Source of the DNA: an uncultured Schwartzia sp.
Lineage (GTDB): Bacteria; Bacillota; Negativicutes; Selenomonadales; Selenomonadaceae
Reading direction: 5' to 3'
DNA: 6,727 nt
Assembly (NCBI GenBank): GCA_905373705.1
Contig: CAJPUA010000054.1
Span: 1-6,727, forward strand
In this document: one piece after another, positions 5,605 through 6,727 of the stretch
Layout: every line of letters begins with the position of its first letter
Numbering within the stretch: position 1 is the stretch's first letter
Notes under the pieces: model-generated
What the model was told of the DNA's origin: nothing
The model's input: only the letters and a program-made list of their open reading frames with translations
Database searches by the model: none
Program-made: the position numbers and the translations under genes

Positions 5605-6727
5605 TTCCCTTCTCCTCCTTGCGCCTTATACCGTTCTATTCTTGCCTTCACCGCTTCCAACATGTTGTCTTGGCCGGCAGCCTTGCCCTCTAACGCCCGC
5701 ATTACATCTTCATCGATCGTTCCCTTTGCAACCAGGTGATGCAGCACCACGGGCTCGGTCTGTCCTGGACGATGCAGGCGCTTATTTGTCTGCTGATACG
5801 CCTCCAAGCTCCATGTGAGCCCATACCACACGACGATATGACCGCCATGCTGAAGATTAAGGCCATGGCCAGCGCTCTGCGGATGCACCAAAAGGAGCGG
5901 TATCTGTCCAGCGTTCCAAGCGCGAATGTCATCAGCCGTTTTGAGTTCCCGCGCTTTTGGATATCGCCGCCGCAGTGTCTCAAGATCATGGCGGTAGCTG
6001 TAGATCACCATGACGCTTTTCCCCTCGTTACAAGCAATGATCTCGTCCAGTGCATCAAGCTTCGCCTCGTGGATTCGTACGACGTCGCCTTCCGTGTCAT
6101 AGACAGCCCCGTTCGCCATCTGCAGTAGCTTGTTTGTCAGTGCCGCAGCAGATACGGCAGTGATGTCCGTGCCCCCGATGCTCAGCACAAGCTCCTTCTC
6201 CATTTCGCGGTATCGCTTCAGCGCCTCATCCGGCAGCTGCACCTTCACGACGTTCTGCATCAGCGGCGGCAGGGTCAGATAGTCTTCGCTTTTCATGCTT
6301 ACGCAGATATCGCCGATTTTGCGGAATATCTCTTTATCAGCACCAGGACGCAGATCGTAGCTGTATACGACATAGCCGCTCCGTTGTCCGGGGCGAAAAT
6401 ACCGCTCCCGATATGCTGTCAACGTCCTGCCGAGACGCTCACCGCGATCCAGCAAATAAAACTGGCTCCAAAGATCCATCAGGCCGTTGGGGGCAGGCGT
6501 TCCGGTCAAAAGCACGACACGCTTAATCAGTGGACGCACCTTTCGTAACGCCCGGAAACGCTGCGACGCCGGATTTTTGAAGCTGCTCGATTCATCGATC
6601 ACCACCATGTCAAACGGCCATTTATCGCGGTAATACTCGACAAGCCACTTAACGACATCACGGTTGACGATGTAGATATCCGCCTGCGCTCGAAGCGCTG
6701 CCGCCCGGGTTTCCTGGTCACCAACAG
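5598..6727 (-). CDS. SNF2-family phage helicase / ATPase (5' end beyond right edge)
   Basis: The frame is open from the right edge (first full codon at 6725) to a TGA at 5598, giving 375 residues. The Met codon at 6608 is internal: the 39 codons before it read on as helicase sequence (ADIYIVNRDVVKWLVEYY). Visible superfamily 2 motifs are motif II VVIDESSSFKN (residues 41-51), motif III LTGTPAPNG (73-81), motif IV region KSVMVIYSYRHDLETL, motif V HPQSAGHGLNLQ (281-292) and motif VI QQTNKRLHRPGQ (311-322). The missing N-terminus should carry the ATP-binding Walker A motif and is probably about 80-100 residues. Short phage SNF2 proteins without chromatin-type accessory domains are common in Firmicutes phage replication modules and probably translocate on double-stranded DNA; their exact role is not settled. 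The 3' end overlaps the clamp-like gene by 7 bp. Confidence 0.93.
   Translation of the reverse strand, partial: VGDQETRAAALRAQADIYIVNRDVVKWLVEYYRDKWPFDMVVIDESSSFKNPASQRFRALRKVRPLIKRVVLLTGTPAPNGLMDLWSQFYLLDRGERLGRTLTAYRERYFRPGQRSGYVVYSYDLRPGADKEIFRKIGDICVSMKSEDYLTLPPLMQNVVKVQLPDEALKRYREMEKELVLSIGGTDITAVSAAALTNKLLQMANGAVYDTEGDVVRIHEAKLDALDEIIACNEGKSVMVIYSYRHDLETLRRRYPKARELKTADDIRAWNAGQIPLLLVHPQSAGHGLNLQHGGHIVVWYGLTWSLEAYQQTNKRLHRPGQTEPVVLHHLVAKGTIDEDVMRALEGKAAGQDNMLEAVKARIERYKAQGGEGKC

Noticed and set aside
5598..6608. Complete SNF2 gene starting at the Met codon at 6608
   Set aside because: The frame continues upstream to the window edge with helicase-like sequence, and this Met sits inside the motif II strand, so the gene is truncated by the window rather than starting there.
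1..6727. Anti-phage defence system, CRISPR array, toxin-antitoxin pair, integrase or attachment site
   Set aside because: No array-like repeats, no matching genes and no tRNA or att-like duplication were found. The SNF2 helicase alone is a routine phage gene here and not evidence for a defence island.

Overview
The window reads as a block of tailed-phage or prophage DNA. All eight genes lie on the minus strand, so transcription runs from right to left. Shine-Dalgarno sites of the AGGAGG type and the protein families (SPP1-like portal and minor head protein, DUF1492-type regulator, phage SNF2 helicase) point to a phage of a Firmicutes (Bacillota) host. The moderately high GC content by eye would suit a Negativicutes host such as Selenomonas or Megasphaera, but that is a guess. 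I see no integrase, lysis, tail, tRNA, CRISPR or IS sequence, and no credible plus-strand gene, so lytic phage and prophage cannot be told apart.

Right part (about 3920-6727), end of the early or replication module, in transcription order: an SNF2-family helicase cut by the right edge (375 codons visible); a 207-aa protein that looks to me like a reduced sliding-clamp (DnaN-like) protein; a 208-aa composite protein with a DUF5664-like N-terminus (dATP/dGTP diphosphohydrolase-like), a four-cysteine zinc motif and a short C-terminal phage motif; and a 134-aa DUF1492/sigma-region-4-like regulator. Gaps and overlaps are a few bases, so these look co-transcribed and translationally coupled.

Middle (3798-3919): the only real intergenic gap, 122 bp. 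Read on the minus strand it holds two exact 10-bp A-tract repeats, a TGn-TATAGT extended -10 and a 12-bp perfect hairpin, followed by terS. This looks like the late-gene control region, and the gene just upstream is a plausible activator for it.

Left part (1-3797), packaging and head module: small terminase candidate, large terminase, SPP1-type portal, and the N-terminal 177 codons of an SPP1 gp7-like minor head protein that runs off the left edge. These genes overlap or lie 12 bp apart. The terminase cuts and pumps DNA through the portal ring, and the minor head protein acts inside or at the procapsid.

Most of this is a recognisable phage architecture. The points that deserve a second look are a 43-bp exact direct repeat at the extreme left edge that changes the reading of the minor head gene (perhaps an assembly artefact), the composite zinc-motif protein, the clamp-like protein, and the compact late promoter with its hairpin.
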